The notes beneath the pieces were generated by a model. It saw only the letters and a program-made list of their open reading frames with translations, was not told the DNA's origin and ran no database searches. A stretch of DNA of 64,000 nt from Streptococcus porcinus (GTDB lineage: Bacteria > Bacillota > Bacilli > Lactobacillales > Streptococcaceae): positions 1,660,001-1,724,000 of the forward strand of contig NZ_LS483388.1 of assembly GCF_900475415.1 (NCBI RefSeq). Reading direction: 5' to 3'. The stretch's first letter is position 1; each line of letters starts with the position of its first letter. Below, one piece after another: positions 9,534 to 17,118 of the stretch. Made by a program: the position numbers and the translations under genes.

Positions 9534-10064
9534 TTAAAGTTTAACTGCCAAACGTGCTTTAGCAACTGTCTGGTATGGGATATCTACTACTTTGTGACGA
9601 GTCTTATCTAAATAATCAATCGTTAAGGTTTTCCCATCAAAAGATATCAAATCTCCTTGAAAAACCTTGACTTTATCAATAGCCTTATAAAGGCTAACAT
9701 TCACATAGGAACCTACCGCCTTTTCAATAGCTTCCTTGGTCTTGAGTGGTCTTTCCAACCCAGGACTAGATACCTCTAACATATACTGGTCTGGAAAGGG
9801 ATCCGGAGAAATCTGATCTAAAAGTGGACTAATAATCTCCGTCAACTCAGTAGTATCTTCAACCGTAATACCACCTTCTTTGTCAACCAGAATGCTTAGG
9901 ATATAGTCACTCCCCATTTTTTCATATTCTACATCAACAAGTTCAAACGGCGACTTGATAACTGGGGATACTGTCTCCGTAACAGTATCGATAATATGTT
10001 GATTAGCGATAACAATGCCCTCCTTTACTATAATTGCATAAAGGAAAATTCCTTTATCGGACAA
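9534..10064 (-). CDS. rimP: Ribosome maturation factor RimP (start uncertain)
   Basis: RimP helps assemble the 30S subunit. The body is clear: [49 protein letters not shown] and the C-terminal SH3-like part ending in AVKL. The longest open frame begins with TTG 10064 (176 aa) with no visible ribosome site. A strong AAAGGAGG at 10019-10026 lies inside it, and comparison with the shorter family form suggests the protein begins near residue 17. The only in-frame codons there are ATT (10014-10016), GTT and ATC. The start is therefore unresolved; the coordinates give the longest form. Confidence 0.85.
   Translation of the reverse strand: MSDKGIFLYAIIVKEGIVIANQHIIDTVTETVSPVIKSPFELVDVEYEKMGSDYILSILVDKEGGITVEDTTELTEIISPLLDQISPDPFPDQYMLEVSSPGLERPLKTKEAIEKAVGSYVNVSLYKAIDKVKVFQGDLISFDGKTLTIDYLDKTRHKVVDIPYQTVAKARLAVKL
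10038..10057 (-). repeat. 20-bp palindrome in the rimP leader
   Basis: ATAAAGGAA-AA-TTCCTTTAT, a perfect inverted repeat directly upstream of the AAAGGAGG ribosome site of rimP. It could be an operator or a hairpin affecting translation. AAAGGAATTTT from this element recurs in the rimP-nusA gap. Confidence 0.6.
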
Positions 10065-10073
10065 AATGTCAAT

Positions 10074-10101
10074 ACAAAAGTGGCGAGATATTTCTCACCA
10101 C
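10074..10101 (-). promoter_or_regulatory. Terminator-like leader hairpin of the nusA operon
   Basis: Minus strand GTGGTGAGA-AATA-TCTCGCCAC, a 9-bp stem (one T-G) with a 4-nt loop followed by TTTTG. It lies between the predicted promoter and rimP, so it may act as an attenuator. Confidence 0.5.
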
Positions 10102-10122
10102 CTTTCTATATTTGTTATTCCC

Positions 10123-10150
10123 ATTATACCACAATCCTTCGACATAGCAA
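10123..10150 (-). promoter_or_regulatory. Promoter of the rimP-nusA-infB operon
   Basis: -35 TTGCTA (10145-10150), 16-bp spacer, -10 TATAAT (10123-10128), reading towards rimP. Confidence 0.6.
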
Positions 10151-10185
10151 GCCTAAAGCCTAAACTTTCTCAAAAGTTAATTCAA

Positions 10186-10272
10186 AGGAGAGGAGGGGAT
10201 TCGAACCCCCGAGCCCCGTTAAGGACTACACGCTTTCCAAGCGTGCGCACTCGGCCACTATGCGACCTCTCC
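10186..10272 (-). tRNA. tRNA-Ser (GGA anticodon)
   Basis: Class II tRNA with a long variable arm. Acceptor GGAGAGG/CCTCTCC pairs over 7 bp; anticodon arm CACGC-TTGGAAA-GCGTG gives anticodon GGA, reading UCC and UCU; T arm contains GTTCGAATCC. No CCA is encoded and the base after the acceptor stem is T. An 18-bp palindrome lies 6 bp before the 5' end. Confidence 0.95.
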
Positions 10273-10278
10273 ATTTGA

Positions 10279-10296
10279 GAAGTTGATATCAACTTC
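10279..10296 (-). repeat. 18-bp perfect palindrome between trmB and tRNA-Ser
   Basis: GAAGTTGATATCAACTTC. There is no T-run on the minus strand; it may be a processing element in a trmB-tRNA transcript or a protein site. Confidence 0.5.
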
Positions 10297-10305
10297 CAAA
10301 ACATA

Positions 10306-10941
10306 TTAAAATTGAGCTTCCACTCTGTATATCACTTGCCCCTTTTGAGCAAACTTAGCTTCGTACTCAGTCATGACATTTCCTTCATAATCACTAGCAT
10401 GTAAATCTAACCAAACCTGCTTTAAAGTCATCCCATACTGAGAAAAGCTAGCTAAGCTATATTCAAATAAGCCACGATTATCTGTTTTAAAATGAAGTTG
10501 TCCTTGAGGAGGAAGAATAGTTTGATAAGTCTTAAGGAAATCCTTATAAGTCAGTCGACGTTTCTCATGTCTGGATTTTGGCCAAGGATCTGAAAAGTTA
10601 AGATAGAGTAGACTAATCTCTCCATCATTGAAATAGTTAGTCAAACTAGAGCCATCCACTCGCAACAAACGTACATTTGGAACATCTGCCTCTAATACTT
10701 TATCTAAAGCATAACTTAAAACCGATAATTGAATATCAATTCCAATATAGTTAATGTCTGGATTTTGTTTAGCCATACCAGTGATAAAGCCACCTTTTCC
10801 TGAACCAACTTCAATGTGGATAGGATTAGTATTGCCAAATACTTCTTGCCAACGACCTTTGGCAACTTCAGGTTCTAATATAACATATTGTGGGTGATTT
10901 TCCAAGTGCTCCTCAGCACCTTTTCGTTTTCGAACTCGCAT
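10306..10941 (-). CDS. trmB: tRNA (guanine-46-N7)-methyltransferase TrmB
   Basis: A 211-residue SAM-dependent enzyme that methylates N7 of G46 in tRNA variable loops. The SAM-binding motif [16 protein letters not shown] and the family motifs [27 protein letters not shown] and [12 protein letters not shown] are all present. Its ATG overlaps the ccrZ stop by one base (TAATG), so the two are translationally coupled, as in other streptococci. Confidence 0.95.
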   Translation of the reverse strand: MRVRKRKGAEEHLENHPQYVILEPEVAKGRWQEVFGNTNPIHIEVGSGKGGFITGMAKQNPDINYIGIDIQLSVLSYALDKVLEADVPNVRLLRVDGSSLTNYFNDGEISLLYLNFSDPWPKSRHEKRRLTYKDFLKTYQTILPPQGQLHFKTDNRGLFEYSLASFSQYGMTLKQVWLDLHASDYEGNVMTEYEAKFAQKGQVIYRVEAQF

Positions 10942-11732
10942 TATAACTTTCTAAAACTTTCTTTAAATTTACGGAGGGCGTAAATTTCCTGATTCACATG
11001 TTCCATATCACGTTTGTCAAAGCATCTTAAGATCTGAGTCAAGTAAGAAAGTTGACCATACCAGAAGATTTTACTCATCACTTTTTCGTTATTTTTATAG
11101 CCGTAGTAAGATAACCACTCTGACCACCGTGATCTTGGAATATAATGACTCAATAAATAAGCCACATCATACATCCGATCTGTTAAACGTACTGAATCCC
11201 AGTCACACAAGTAAATCATACCACTCGTTGTGATAACCCAGTTGCTGTGCTTAATATCACCATGAACAATAGTAGCTATGTCAGCTCTAAATTCTGGCAG
11301 ACTTCTTTTAAGTTCTTTGACTACACCTTGCAAGTAAGAATTTTGTTGAATTTGCAAAGGGGCATTTCGTTCAAAGTCGGCCACTAAATCATAGGGATTT
11401 TCAATTTTGTAATTAAGCTGTAACAGTTGATTGACTAGTTGTTTTGACTTATGTAGCCTCAATAATATATGGATAATTTGCTTACTATTCATGTCCTGAC
11501 GCGAAAGAATACGGCCATCTAACCATTCTTGCGCACTCATCATATCACCATTCCCCATGCGTTTTGCCCAAAGTAATTGCGGTGCAATTTGTTCTTTAGA
11601 CAAGGCTGGCAAAATTGGAGTAGTGTTCAACTTAATAAAAACACTATCACCATTGGGGTAGGTTCCTTTGTAAGCTTTTCCACTTTTTCCGCGTAAGGGC
11701 GTCAAGGTTAAATCATCTTCTGTTATTGTCAT
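10941..11732 (-). CDS. ccrZ: Cell-cycle regulator CcrZ (choline/aminoglycoside kinase fold)
   Basis: A 263-residue protein of the phosphotransferase (APH/choline kinase) fold. The catalytic loop is [11 protein letters not shown] and the metal-binding Asp lies in YLCDWDSV, so kinase residues are kept. In S. pneumoniae the homologue beside trmB is CcrZ, which interacts with FtsZ and controls the timing of replication initiation; I assign the name from fold and this neighbour. Its natural substrate cannot be read from sequence. Ribosome site GGAGGGCGATAGT precedes the ATG. Confidence 0.8.
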   Translation of the reverse strand: MTITEDDLTLTPLRGKSGKAYKGTYPNGDSVFIKLNTTPILPALSKEQIAPQLLWAKRMGNGDMMSAQEWLDGRILSRQDMNSKQIIHILLRLHKSKQLVNQLLQLNYKIENPYDLVADFERNAPLQIQQNSYLQGVVKELKRSLPEFRADIATIVHGDIKHSNWVITTSGMIYLCDWDSVRLTDRMYDVAYLLSHYIPRSRWSEWLSYYGYKNNEKVMSKIFWYGQLSYLTQILRCFDKRDMEHVNQEIYALRKFKESFRKL

Positions 11733-11792
11733 ACTATCGCCCTCCTTTTCTATTTCAAATCAGTTATCCCTATTTTACTTGTTTTAGATAAC

Positions 11793-12827
11793 TTAGTCAA
11801 TTATGTTCTTCAGCTTATAAGGGATATAAACTAGAGTTAAAAAGAGCATTATAATAGTTACTCCTCCTAAAATGATTAGTTCATGACAAAAAATAACTTG
11901 GAGTAGGAAGGCAAAAGCTGATAAGTATCTTAGAAAGAGTAATAAATTCTTTTTTTTCAGTTCCTTAGTCTTAGGATAAAGCTGAGCCATAAAATAATAA
12001 TTATAATGATGATATAAAGCTAGAAGCTGGAAGAATAATAAATAGTTCCACACGAGAGCTAGAGTCAAAGCTAGATAAGAATTCTTTATTAGACTTAGAC
12101 TCAGACAGCTCAAGATAATTAGTCTAAGAAATAGACCTAAATAATCTGAACTTCTCAAAAAAGCCCGTGCATAGAGGTTTAACCATAGATTATCACTCTT
12201 TTTAGGGAAGATAGCCAATAAGAAATTGAGATATCTTCTATTTTTAAACTTACTAGAAAGTCCTTTGACCGTTGTGAAAAGAGCATAAAATTTTAAGACC
12301 CCCTGCTGACGTTCTAATTCATAAGCAATAGCCTTATCCCAATCCAGATGCCCTTCTACCAACAATGTATCAACTTTATATTTTTGGACAATCCACTTCA
12401 GGCTAGCAAACAAAGCTAAGACACCTAAAAAGGTCACTACACCAAATCCCAACTTAAGGAATAATGGGTATAAGAGTAATAAAAGAAGGCCACCTACTCC
12501 CGTCCAAGTATAGAAGGAACGCCTACCACTTCCTTTAAGATGCTTGACGACATAAGTTTCTTGACAAAGAAGGAAGTGTTGATCTGCCGGCTCAAGATAG
12601 GTAGCGGGTTTTCCAAAACCTAAGAGAAACAGAAATAAAACCATTACAATAAGTATAATCGGGAAACGGTTCTCAGGGAGATGATTGAGCAATTGACTAT
12701 ATTGATAAAGAATATAACCTAACAAGAAAACTAAAACCAAAACAAAGTGATCATTTAAAACATAAGGGAGATATTTACGGTGCAAGGCTAAGAAGGCTAA
12801 CCGACGTTGCTTAAAAAGTTGTCTCAT
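11793..12827 (-). CDS. ecsB: ABC transporter membrane subunit EcsB
   Basis: A 344-residue integral membrane protein with many hydrophobic helices and a basic N-terminus (MRQLFKQRRLAFLALHRKYL). It follows ecsA by 2 bp, and the pair is the Ecs ABC transporter, known in Bacillus to affect secretion and intramembrane proteolysis. The transported substrate is not clear. Confidence 0.88.
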   Translation of the reverse strand: MRQLFKQRRLAFLALHRKYLPYVLNDHFVLVLVFLLGYILYQYSQLLNHLPENRFPIILIVMVLFLFLLGFGKPATYLEPADQHFLLCQETYVVKHLKGSGRRSFYTWTGVGGLLLLLLYPLFLKLGFGVVTFLGVLALFASLKWIVQKYKVDTLLVEGHLDWDKAIAYELERQQGVLKFYALFTTVKGLSSKFKNRRYLNFLLAIFPKKSDNLWLNLYARAFLRSSDYLGLFLRLIILSCLSLSLIKNSYLALTLALVWNYLLFFQLLALYHHYNYYFMAQLYPKTKELKKKNLLLFLRYLSAFAFLLQVIFCHELIILGGVTIIMLFLTLVYIPYKLKNIID

Positions 12828-12829
12828 CT

Positions 12830-13555
12830 TTATACCTCAGTTGTTAACGCTAAATAGATATCATTCAAACTGGCTTTTGGATTTCCAAAAGTTGCTCGTA
12901 AATCAGATAGAGTTCCTTGAGCTCTTATCTCTCCCTGGTGTAGAATTACAAAAGAATCACACATTTTTTCTGCTGAATCAAGGACATGAGTGCTCATTAA
13001 AATAGACTTCCCTTTTCCTTTTTCAACTTCTAAATAAGCAATTAAATCCGAGATAGCTAAAGGATCAAGTCCCAAGAAAGGTTCATCTAAAATGAAGAGA
13101 CTAGGATCAATAATAAAAGCACAAATAATCATTACCTTTTGTTTCATTCCTTTTGAAAACTGGCTTGGATACCAATCTAATCGGTCTAACAAACGATAAG
13201 TTTTAAGTAGAGGCTGTGCACGTTCAAAAGCGTCTGAAACCTCTATATCATAAGCCATAGCTATCGTTTCAATATGTTCTGCCAAAGTCAATTCTTCATA
13301 TAAACTTGGTGTTTCTGGAATAAATCCAATTTTTTTACGATAAGCAGCTGGGTCTTCTTCCAAGCTTAGCCCATCAATTTTTATTGTGCCCTTATAAGGT
13401 CTTAAAAGTCCGATAATTTCCTTAATAGTAGTTGATTTCCCAGCGCCATTTAAACCTATTAAACCTACTAACTGGCCGTCATCAACTGAGAAAGTAATAT
13501 CTTTCAGAACAGGAATATTAATATATCCCCCTGTTAAATTTTCGATTTTCAGCAT
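12830..13555 (-). CDS. ecsA: ABC transporter ATPase EcsA
   Basis: A 241-residue ATPase with Walker A GLNGAGKST, signature FSKGMKQK, Walker B LFILDEPFLGLDP and an STHVLDSAEKM switch region. It powers EcsB at the inner face of the membrane. It is divergent from hit across a 435-bp gap, the standard Ecs/HIT arrangement. Two TATAAT-like hexamers lie 30-60 bp upstream on the minus strand. Confidence 0.92.
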   Translation of the reverse strand: MLKIENLTGGYINIPVLKDITFSVDDGQLVGLIGLNGAGKSTTIKEIIGLLRPYKGTIKIDGLSLEEDPAAYRKKIGFIPETPSLYEELTLAEHIETIAMAYDIEVSDAFERAQPLLKTYRLLDRLDWYPSQFSKGMKQKVMIICAFIIDPSLFILDEPFLGLDPLAISDLIAYLEVEKGKGKSILMSTHVLDSAEKMCDSFVILHQGEIRAQGTLSDLRATFGNPKASLNDIYLALTTEV

Positions 13556-13774
13556 GTTAACTCTTTCTAAATAATAGCTTTTAATGCCTTCTATTATAAC
13601 AAATTATAGATAAGAAAGTGAAGCAAATCAGTTAATTGCTTCTATAAGAATTATCATAAACCTAATAACAACACACACTACAGCTAATTTCTTCCCGAAA
13701 AATAAAGATTCCGACAATTTTGAAGCTTATCATTATAAGAATCCACATCCGATTATTCTCTTATCTTATTTTGA

Positions 13775-13803
13775 TTGAAGTGCTTTCAAAAAAAAGGTAA
13801 AAT
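13775..13803 (+). promoter_or_regulatory. Promoter of the small membrane-peptide gene
   Basis: -35 TTGAAG (13775-13780), 17-bp spacer, -10 TAAAAT (13798-13803). The -35 is embedded in an inverted repeat TTGAA-GTGCT-TTCAA (13775-13789), a possible operator. Confidence 0.55.
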
Positions 13804-13822
13804 GTAAAAAGGAGGATTGACA

Positions 13823-13909
13823 ATGTTTAAATGGTTCAAAGTTTCAATTATTTTTTTACTTACTTTTTGGACGGGACTTATTGGTAAATCTTGTAAGAAA
13901 GTCCAGTAA
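13823..13909 (+). CDS. Small membrane peptide, 28 aa, function unknown
   Basis: ATG TTT AAA TGG ... to TAA at 13907. The peptide starts MFKWFKVSIIFLLTFWTG, one hydrophobic span, and ends in a cationic tail (GKSCKKVQ). It looks real because AAAAAGGAGG (13806-13815) sits 7 bp before the ATG and a consensus-spaced promoter lies just upstream. It is not a Fst-type toxin or an SHP pheromone by sequence. A role with the neighbouring Ecs transporter is only a guess from position. Too short for routine annotation. Confidence 0.55.
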   Translation: MFKWFKVSIIFLLTFWTGLIGKSCKKVQ

Positions 13910-13990
13910 ACTTTCATTTAAAGCATTTATCCCCATAATCAAAAGTAGATTAAAAATAGCTATAGAATCTAAAGAAGGGTAGTAAGCATT

Positions 13991-14410
13991 ATGAATGATT
14001 GTATTTTTTGTAAAATAATAAATGGAGATATTCCCTCGTCAAAAGTTTATGAAGATGACGATGTCTTAGCATTTTTAGATATTTCCCAGGCCACCCCTGG
14101 ACACACTCTCCTCATTCCTAAAGAACATGTCCGCAATGTCCTTGACATGAGTGCAGAAACTGCCAGCAAAACCTTCGCTCGTTTACCAAAACTTGCAAGA
14201 GCTGTTCAAAAAGCCACCGATGCTACTGCAATGAATATTGTTAATAACAACGAGGAGTTAGCAGGACAAACTGTTTTCCATGCACACATTCACTTAGTCC
14301 CTCGCTATAGCGAAAATGACGGTCTTTCTATTAAATACACTGTACATGACCCTGACTTTGAACACCTAGCACAGCTTGCTGCCAAAATAAAAAAGGAGGT
14401 TAACGAATGA
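13991..14410 (+). CDS. hit: HIT family nucleotide-binding protein
   Basis: A 139-residue histidine-triad protein. The catalytic HAHIH is at residues 97-101, and an N-terminal CIFCKIINGDIPS segment is typical of the PKCI/HINT branch. These enzymes hydrolyse AMP-linked compounds such as adenosine phosphoramidates. It lies opposite ecsA, as in other Firmicutes, and overlaps the next gene by 4 bp (ATGA). Confidence 0.92.
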   Translation: MNDCIFCKIINGDIPSSKVYEDDDVLAFLDISQATPGHTLLIPKEHVRNVLDMSAETASKTFARLPKLARAVQKATDATAMNIVNNNEELAGQTVFHAHIHLVPRYSENDGLSIKYTVHDPDFEHLAQLAAKIKKEVNE

Positions 14411-14691
14411 AAATCAAACCCTTCTTGATAGGAGGATTGGCTTCCTATATTGCTTATATGACCTATCAGAATAAAGAAAAAATTATTTCCAATCTAAGCA
14501 AGGTAAAAGAAACCAAAGACAAGATTCAGTTAGATTTAAATAGTATCAAAGCAAATCTGAAACTTATTCAATCCGAAGCTGAAAAAATTCAAACAATTAG
14601 TGACGACTTGACTTATAAGTTAAGAGTCTTTAACCAAGAGACACAACCCAAAATCAATCAAATCAAAGAACGCATGGAAAAATATCAATAA
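14407..14691 (+). CDS. Membrane-anchored coiled-coil protein, unknown function
   Basis: A 94-residue protein. The N-terminus KPFLIGGLASYIAYMTY is a probable membrane anchor or uncleaved signal; the rest (residues 22-94) is charged and helical with a heptad-like pattern, resembling YtxH-type proteins. Its ATG overlaps the hit stop, so it is co-translated with hit. A strong terminator follows. I do not recognise a function. Confidence 0.75.
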   Translation: MKIKPFLIGGLASYIAYMTYQNKEKIISNLSKVKETKDKIQLDLNSIKANLKLIQSEAEKIQTISDDLTYKLRVFNQETQPKINQIKERMEKYQ

Positions 14692-14708
14692 CTTTTGATA
14701 GCATTAGT

Positions 14709-14746
14709 AAAAAAGCAAGACCTCTTCCGTTAGGTCTTGCTTTTTT
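14709..14746. terminator. Bidirectional terminator between hit operon and LCP gene
   Basis: AAGCAAGACCT/AGGTCTTGCTT 11-bp stem with an 8-nt loop, flanked by A6 and T6, so it can serve both converging transcripts. Confidence 0.9.
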
Positions 14747-14763
14747 ATTGCGTCGGTGTAAGG

Positions 14764-16059
14764 CTAGTTCCCCCCATTCGGTGCAGGAGAGACTGGATTT
14801 ACTGGTTCAGTAGTTGCCCCTGTATTAGCAGGAAGACTACCTGAATTTGCAGTTCCTCCTGTTACCGAGCTATTTGTAGAACCAGGAACCGTTGAAGGAA
14901 TGCTTTCTGAAGGAACACCCGTACTAAAATTATTTGGAGTTGAATAGTACGAACTATTATTATTTACTTGGCCTGAATATTGACCCTCAGATTGTGTATT
15001 CTCTTCAGAACTAGCTTCTGCTTTAGCTTTCGAACTTCCTTCAAGACCATATAACTCTTCGTAAGTCACTGCACTCGTTTTGAGTTCTGTGATTTCACTT
15101 AAGCCCAGTTGACGACGAATCCGATTTTGAATAGCCAATAAGTGGTCTTCCTTAACAATTTGATAAGAACCACCATCTGCTAAGGTAGCATCCTCACCTT
15201 TCAACTGATAAGAATGGATTCTTTTCAAGGCATCGGCATAGCCAAGTAAAGCCGGAATAGTTTGTGATGAAATTTCGATGTTAGTTTGCATGTTATTGCT
15301 AACCGCATGTAAAATTTTTCGATAAGAACTGATACTATTTAAGGCTAGAATTTTCTTAATGACCTTTTGAATAACTAATCGCTGACGTTTTTGTCGGCCA
15401 TAATCCCCTTCAGGATCATCATAACGCATCCGAGCATAAACAAGGGCTTGCTCCCCATTTACTTTATGAGTGCCTGGCTGAACTTTTGCCTGATACTCCG
15501 GTTCATTCTCAGAGATTGAAATCGGAAAATCAAATTCATTTGTAACTGTAATACCACCCACAGCATCAACCAAATCAATAAGTCCTTGCATGTTTATTTG
15601 AACATACTTATCAATCTTGATGTTCAATAAATCCTGAACTGTCATGATAGCCATCTGAGCCCCGCCAGAAGCATATGCAGCATTGAGTTTAGCCTCTGCT
15701 CCATTCATATCATTTGAGTCTGGACCGGAAAGTTTTATTAAAATATCTCTTTCCAAACTAGTCATAGTTGTTTTTTTAGTTTCAGGATTTATAGTCACCA
15801 AAATCATCGAGTCACTATTACCTGACCACTTGGACTTACGCTCAGATGAGCCGGTATCAACCCCCATTAATAAAATAGAAAAAGGCTTAGTTTGCTTGAT
15901 AACATCAGTTTTCTTATCAGAGGTATTGAAATCTTTAAAGGTTTTTGCTAGTTCACCGGTAGAAAAATTATAAGCACTAGTTGCATACACGCCTATTGCT
16001 ATAAGAGTCGTACAGATGATTGTTAAAATCATCAAAAATATTTTTTTTCCAATTTTCAT
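14764..16059 (-). CDS. LytR-CpsA-Psr (LCP) family cell-wall polymer ligase
   Basis: A 431-residue protein with an N-terminal membrane anchor (IFLMILTIICTTLIAIGVYA) and an extracellular LCP domain: ILLMGVDTGSSERKSKWSGNSDSMIL, then TSLERDILI and YARMRYDDPEGDYGRQKRQ carrying the conserved Asp and Arg residues. LCP enzymes attach teichoic acid or capsule polymers to peptidoglycan. The last 90 residues are a Ser/Asn/Gly/Pro-rich low-complexity tail with no sorting signal. It follows the GNAT gene by 7 bp, forming tsaE-GNAT-LCP. Often named lytR in streptococci. Confidence 0.9.
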   Translation of the reverse strand: MKIGKKIFLMILTIICTTLIAIGVYATSAYNFSTGELAKTFKDFNTSDKKTDVIKQTKPFSILLMGVDTGSSERKSKWSGNSDSMILVTINPETKKTTMTSLERDILIKLSGPDSNDMNGAEAKLNAAYASGGAQMAIMTVQDLLNIKIDKYVQINMQGLIDLVDAVGGITVTNEFDFPISISENEPEYQAKVQPGTHKVNGEQALVYARMRYDDPEGDYGRQKRQRLVIQKVIKKILALNSISSYRKILHAVSNNMQTNIEISSQTIPALLGYADALKRIHSYQLKGEDATLADGGSYQIVKEDHLLAIQNRIRRQLGLSEITELKTSAVTYEELYGLEGSSKAKAEASSEENTQSEGQYSGQVNNNSSYYSTPNNFSTGVPSESIPSTVPGSTNSSVTGGTANSGSLPANTGATTEPVNPVSPAPNGGN

Positions 16060-16066
16060 TTATTAT

Positions 16067-16591
16067 TTAATCTTCCAGAATTTTTCCCATAAGGTAAACA
16101 TCCTGAAATTCTCCATCTTTCGTTTTAACAGCTAATTTTCTTTTCCCTTCAATCCTAAAACCAAACTTTTCATAAATATGGATGGCTTTTTGATTCCTAA
16201 CCTGAACCTGGAGTTCAATTTTTTTAAGCAATCCCATTTCTCTTATCCAGTCTAGGGCGAGCTCAATTAAATCTTGCCCTAAACCATAACCTTGATAGGC
16301 TTCACTAACAATGATAAATAGGTCACCAATATGAGCTGTTTCCTCCAGTTGACTATTGGAAATATTCAAGAGACCTATCAATTTTTGATTAACTTTAACG
16401 ACTAGACAGAGTTCTAGTACGCTTTCTGTTTGACTCGCCAAAAGAAATTGCAACTGCTCTAGGGAGGCCTTTTTAAAGACTTCTACTTCTGAGATAAAGG
16501 ACGTTTCTTGAGCAACCTGGTTCATTAAATTGATGATAGCTTCAGCATCCTCAGCTCGAGCTTCTTCGATAAGTACATTATCATTAGTCAT
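16067..16591 (-). CDS. GNAT-family N-acetyltransferase
   Basis: About 174 residues in the GNAT fold: an N-terminal IEEARAEDAEAIINLMNQV strand-helix, then the acetyl-CoA site around EAYQGYGLGQDLIELALDW and the C-terminal NQKAIHIYEKFGFRIEGKRK. The substrate is not evident. I prefer ATG 16591 (MTNDNVLIEEA) to an upstream start at 16636, because GAGG lies 9 bp before it and the longer form would run far into tsaE. It overlaps the tsaE stop by 8 bp. Confidence 0.85.
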   Translation of the reverse strand: MTNDNVLIEEARAEDAEAIINLMNQVAQETSFISEVEVFKKASLEQLQFLLASQTESVLELCLVVKVNQKLIGLLNISNSQLEETAHIGDLFIIVSEAYQGYGLGQDLIELALDWIREMGLLKKIELQVQVRNQKAIHIYEKFGFRIEGKRKLAVKTKDGEFQDVYLMGKILED

Positions 16592-17027
16592 TTTGCAAAT
16601 CCTCAAGGAGTTGTTGAGACCGTTTTCCTTGTGCATGAAACTTCAATTGGCGTCCATTCGCGATTTTTTCGATGGTAATGGCTAAATAATCTTCAAAGTC
16701 AGCTAAGTTTAACAGATCGCCCCATTCAATAACCGTCACACCATTCCCATACACAAAATCATCTAAATCAATAGAATCCGAATCGTCACCAATTCGGTAG
16801 ACATCTAAATGAAAAAGAGGCAACCGACCTTCATATTCTCTAACTATAGTATAAGTAGGACTTTTAATCATTTGGGCAATTCCTAAGCCTTTGGCAATCC
16901 CCTTAGTCAAAGTAGTTTTGCCAGCTCCTAAGTCCCCTGATAAAATTAACAAATCATTTTCTTTTAGTTTTTGGCCAAGTGCACAACCAAAAGTAATGAG
17001 CTCAGCTTCATCTTTAGTATAAAACAT
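16584..17027 (-). CDS. tsaE: tRNA threonylcarbamoyladenosine biosynthesis ATPase TsaE
   Basis: A 147-residue P-loop ATPase that works with TsaB and TsaD to make t6A37 in ANN-decoding tRNAs. Walker A GDLGAGKTTLTKGIAKGLG, then SPTYTIVREYEG and LFHLDVYRI, and VTVIEWGDLL, are family hallmarks. First gene of the tsaE-GNAT-LCP operon. Confidence 0.93.
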   Translation of the reverse strand: MFYTKDEAELITFGCALGQKLKENDLLILSGDLGAGKTTLTKGIAKGLGIAQMIKSPTYTIVREYEGRLPLFHLDVYRIGDDSDSIDLDDFVYGNGVTVIEWGDLLNLADFEDYLAITIEKIANGRQLKFHAQGKRSQQLLEDLQND

Positions 17028-17085
17028 AAAGTCATTATATCAGAAAAGCATTTTACTTCCAAGTCCTATCCTATCTATTCTATTC

Positions 17086-17118
17086 GAAAAAAGCAGTCGT
17101 ATTTACAACTGCTTTTTT
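17086..17118 (-). terminator. Terminator of the purine permease gene
   Basis: AAAAAGCAGT / ACTGCTTTTTT stem with a 10-nt loop and T-run on the minus strand; overlaps the permease stop codon. Confidence 0.85.

Larger units (their letters stand above)
13556..13990. other. 435-bp divergent region between ecsA and hit
   Basis: It holds the ecsA promoter region at the left, AT-rich sequence with no gene in the middle, and a small membrane-peptide gene (13823-13909) with its own promoter at the right. A 6-bp hairpin (GAAAGT/ACTTTC, 13897-13915) spans the peptide's stop codon. Confidence 0.6.

Noticed and set aside
10067..10072. TTGACA just before rimP as a -35 element
   Set aside because: No acceptable -10 follows at 16-18 bp; the TATAAT at 10123-10128 with TTGCTA is the better promoter.
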